This document shows, piece after piece, positions 42,469 to 43,817 of a DNA stretch of 43,817 nt. The DNA is from Gracilibacter sp. (GTDB taxonomy: Bacteria > Bacillota > Desulfitobacteriia > Desulfitobacteriales > Syntrophobotulaceae). Both the position numbers and the translations under genes were made by a program. The first letter of the stretch is position 1, and each line of letters opens with the position of its first letter. The DNA is taken from NCBI GenBank assembly GCA_024637055.1, contig JAGXFZ010000017.1, positions 1 to 43,817 of the forward strand. Reading direction: 5' to 3'. Under the pieces are notes generated by a model. It was given only the letters and a program-made list of their open reading frames with translations. It did not search any database and was not told where the DNA came from.

Positions 42469-43817
42469 AGAGTTACCTCTCTCTTGTTACTAAGTATCTG
42501 TCTGCTCATAAGAAAAAAACTAGGTTGACTCTGATAAGCGTGGTTATTTCGGTAACTTTAATCACTGGGATTTTCTCTATGTTTGAGGGGTTTATAAAAT
42601 TTGAAAAGCTTCAGATTATTCACGACTATGGCAACTATCATATTCTGGTCAAAGATGCCACTGAAGAAGAAAAAAACGCTATTGCCGCTCGTCCTGATGT
42701 ACAAAACTCTGGTAGATGGAAAGAAGTAGGGAAGGCAAATATCAATGGCCAGCCCTGTGTACTGGGGGCTGTAGACAGTAACTTTGCTCCCAATATGAAC
42801 ATTAATGTTATTGAGGGAAGTTACCCTAACGGAAAGAACCAGATTATGCTGGAAAAATGGGCCCTGGAGAATTTTTCTCCAGATTTAAATGTGGGCGATG
42901 CAGTTAAACTTACTCTCTCTAATAATCAGGAAAGTGAATTTATTATAAGCGGTGTATACAATGACCTTGGAAATATGAAAGCCCAGGGAGTACCAGGTGT
43001 TCTAATATCTAATGAATTGGCTGAGAAGATTGCACCTGATAAGACTGAATTGTTCCTTATCGAGTTCAAGAATAAAGCGGATATTATTAAGGCAGAAGAA
43101 GAAATCAAGCACAACTTAAATATTGCTGCCGAAAGAATAGGACACAATGAACGCCTGCTGGCAGTTATCGGACAGAGTGCCCATGAAGCCGCTATGGGGT
43201 TATACACCATAGGAGGTGTTTTATTTTTCATCGTCCTATTGGCAGGCGTAGTAATGATTTATAATACATTTAACATTTCGGTGATGGAAAGAATCCGGCA
43301 GTTTGGTCTCTTAAGATGTATAGGGGCCTCCCAATCCCAGATAGAGAAATTGGTTAAAAGGGAGGGGCTCTATATTACCCTAGCTGCAATTCCCATCGGA
43401 ATATTGTTGGGCCTTCTTATGACCCTGGTTTGTTCAGCCATTCTTAAGTTTTATAATCCAGGCATTTTTGGACTGATGCCTTTATTCACCTTCAGTTTAT
43501 CGGGGATAGGGGCAGGTATTCTGGTAGGATTTATGACTGTCTTTACAGCTGTGTTCTTACCAGCAAAAAAAGCAGGCAGGGTCTCCCCAGTTAATGCCGT
43601 AACCGGAAGTAATGAAGTTAAGGTTTCCAAAAAGCTAAAAAGAGGTTATCTGACCAGAGCTTTTCCCGTTGACATGGCTATGGGGATTAATAATGCTTTG
43701 GTGAAGAAGAAAACCTTAATCCTGATGTCCTGTTCCATTGCTCTCAGTATTATCATGTTTTTGGGTTTTCAGGTGTTTGTTGATTTTATGCATAGTTCTT
43801 TGAAGACAACCAAGCCC
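42465..43817 (+). CDS. FtsX/MacB-type ABC permease (C-terminus cut by window)
   Basis: The frame is open from ATG 42465 to the window end (about 451 codons). It has one N-terminal membrane helix (about 22-44), a large exterior MacB-type domain to about residue 245, then three helices of the FtsX core (GGVLFFIVLLAGVVMIYNTF, NISVMERIRQFGLLRCIGAS, and others) and the start of a second module (INNALVKKKTLILMS). Such permeases export peptides or antibiotics or act on the envelope. The start overlaps the ATPase stop (ATGA). Its end lies outside the window. Confidence 0.9.
   Translation, partial: MKSYLSLVTKYLSAHKKKTRLTLISVVISVTLITGIFSMFEGFIKFEKLQIIHDYGNYHILVKDATEEEKNAIAARPDVQNSGRWKEVGKANINGQPCVLGAVDSNFAPNMNINVIEGSYPNGKNQIMLEKWALENFSPDLNVGDAVKLTLSNNQESEFIISGVYNDLGNMKAQGVPGVLISNELAEKIAPDKTELFLIEFKNKADIIKAEEEIKHNLNIAAERIGHNERLLAVIGQSAHEAAMGLYTIGGVLFFIVLLAGVVMIYNTFNISVMERIRQFGLLRCIGASQSQIEKLVKREGLYITLAAIPIGILLGLLMTLVCSAILKFYNPGIFGLMPLFTFSLSGIGAGILVGFMTVFTAVFLPAKKAGRVSPVNAVTGSNEVKVSKKLKRGYLTRAFPVDMAMGINNALVKKKTLILMSCSIALSIIMFLGFQVFVDFMHSSLKTTKP

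Noticed and set aside
1-43817. CRISPR arrays, tRNA or rRNA genes
   Set aside because: I saw no regularly spaced repeats and no cloverleaf or ribosomal RNA sequence.

Overview
The window comes from a low-GC, Gram-positive, anaerobic endospore former, most likely a Clostridia/Peptococcaceae member of the Desulfosporosinus/Desulfitobacterium type. This rests on SpoVS, Lgt, lipoproteins with Gram-positive style signal peptides, strong AGGAGG ribosome binding sites with many GTG/TTG starts, a BlaI/M56 pair, and a TM1266-hydE-aspA-hydF-hydG cluster for [FeFe]-hydrogenase maturation. The genus is inferred from gene style and was not confirmed by any search.

Layout. 1-3.9 kb (minus strand): an ABC-2 exporter (permease cut by the window start, plus ATPase) and an Amidase_6-type lipoprotein. 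4.1-4.8 kb: a DegV pseudogene with an internal deletion. 5.1-9.0 kb: a heterodimeric ABC multidrug-type exporter with one degenerate and one canonical ATP site. 9.3-11.1 kb: an overlapping ECF sigma / zinc-finger anti-sigma / YfjL-like operon. 11.2-12.0 kb: an XRE regulator with a promoter and direct-repeat operator candidate, followed by spoVS. 12.0-14.2 kb: an AT-rich two-gene cassette of an ATP-grasp ligase and an N5-(carboxyethyl)ornithine synthase homologue, a plausible undescribed small-molecule pathway. 14.3-14.8 kb: a decayed Tat-exported DUF362 gene. 14.8-16.5 kb (minus): a SurA_N-type chaperone and lgt. 16.7-18.3 kb: an ABC-F ATPase. 18.4-22.3 kb: a BlaI repressor with two clear operators, an M56 antirepressor with a large non-penicillin-binding exterior domain, and an HTH-Uma2 nuclease-like gene whose promoter carries a third BlaI-like site.

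22.3-30 kb is heavily decayed. It holds an MFS gene cut off by an IS1182-family remnant, two group II intron fragments, an AbrB-PIN toxin-antitoxin pair with a broken PIN gene, and two convergent genes (DUF4256 and PAS-GGDEF) that both end at one deletion junction. A beta-propeller lipoprotein in the middle is intact. At 29.7-35.3 kb lies the visibly GC-richer hydrogenase maturation operon, preceded by a leader with a terminator and a duplicated GAAAGGGAG element that includes the ribosome binding site. An IS200/IS605-type element with a broken tnpB and a candidate omegaRNA region follows directly.

36.7-43.8 kb is regulatory and transport: an OmpR-type response regulator and kinase, a TetR regulator on the minus strand with a promoter/operator overlap, and a second response regulator and kinase followed by a MacB/FtsX-type ABC ATPase and permease (cut by the window end). 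The second set reads as a sensor-plus-exporter resistance or envelope-stress module. I saw no tRNA, rRNA or CRISPR array.
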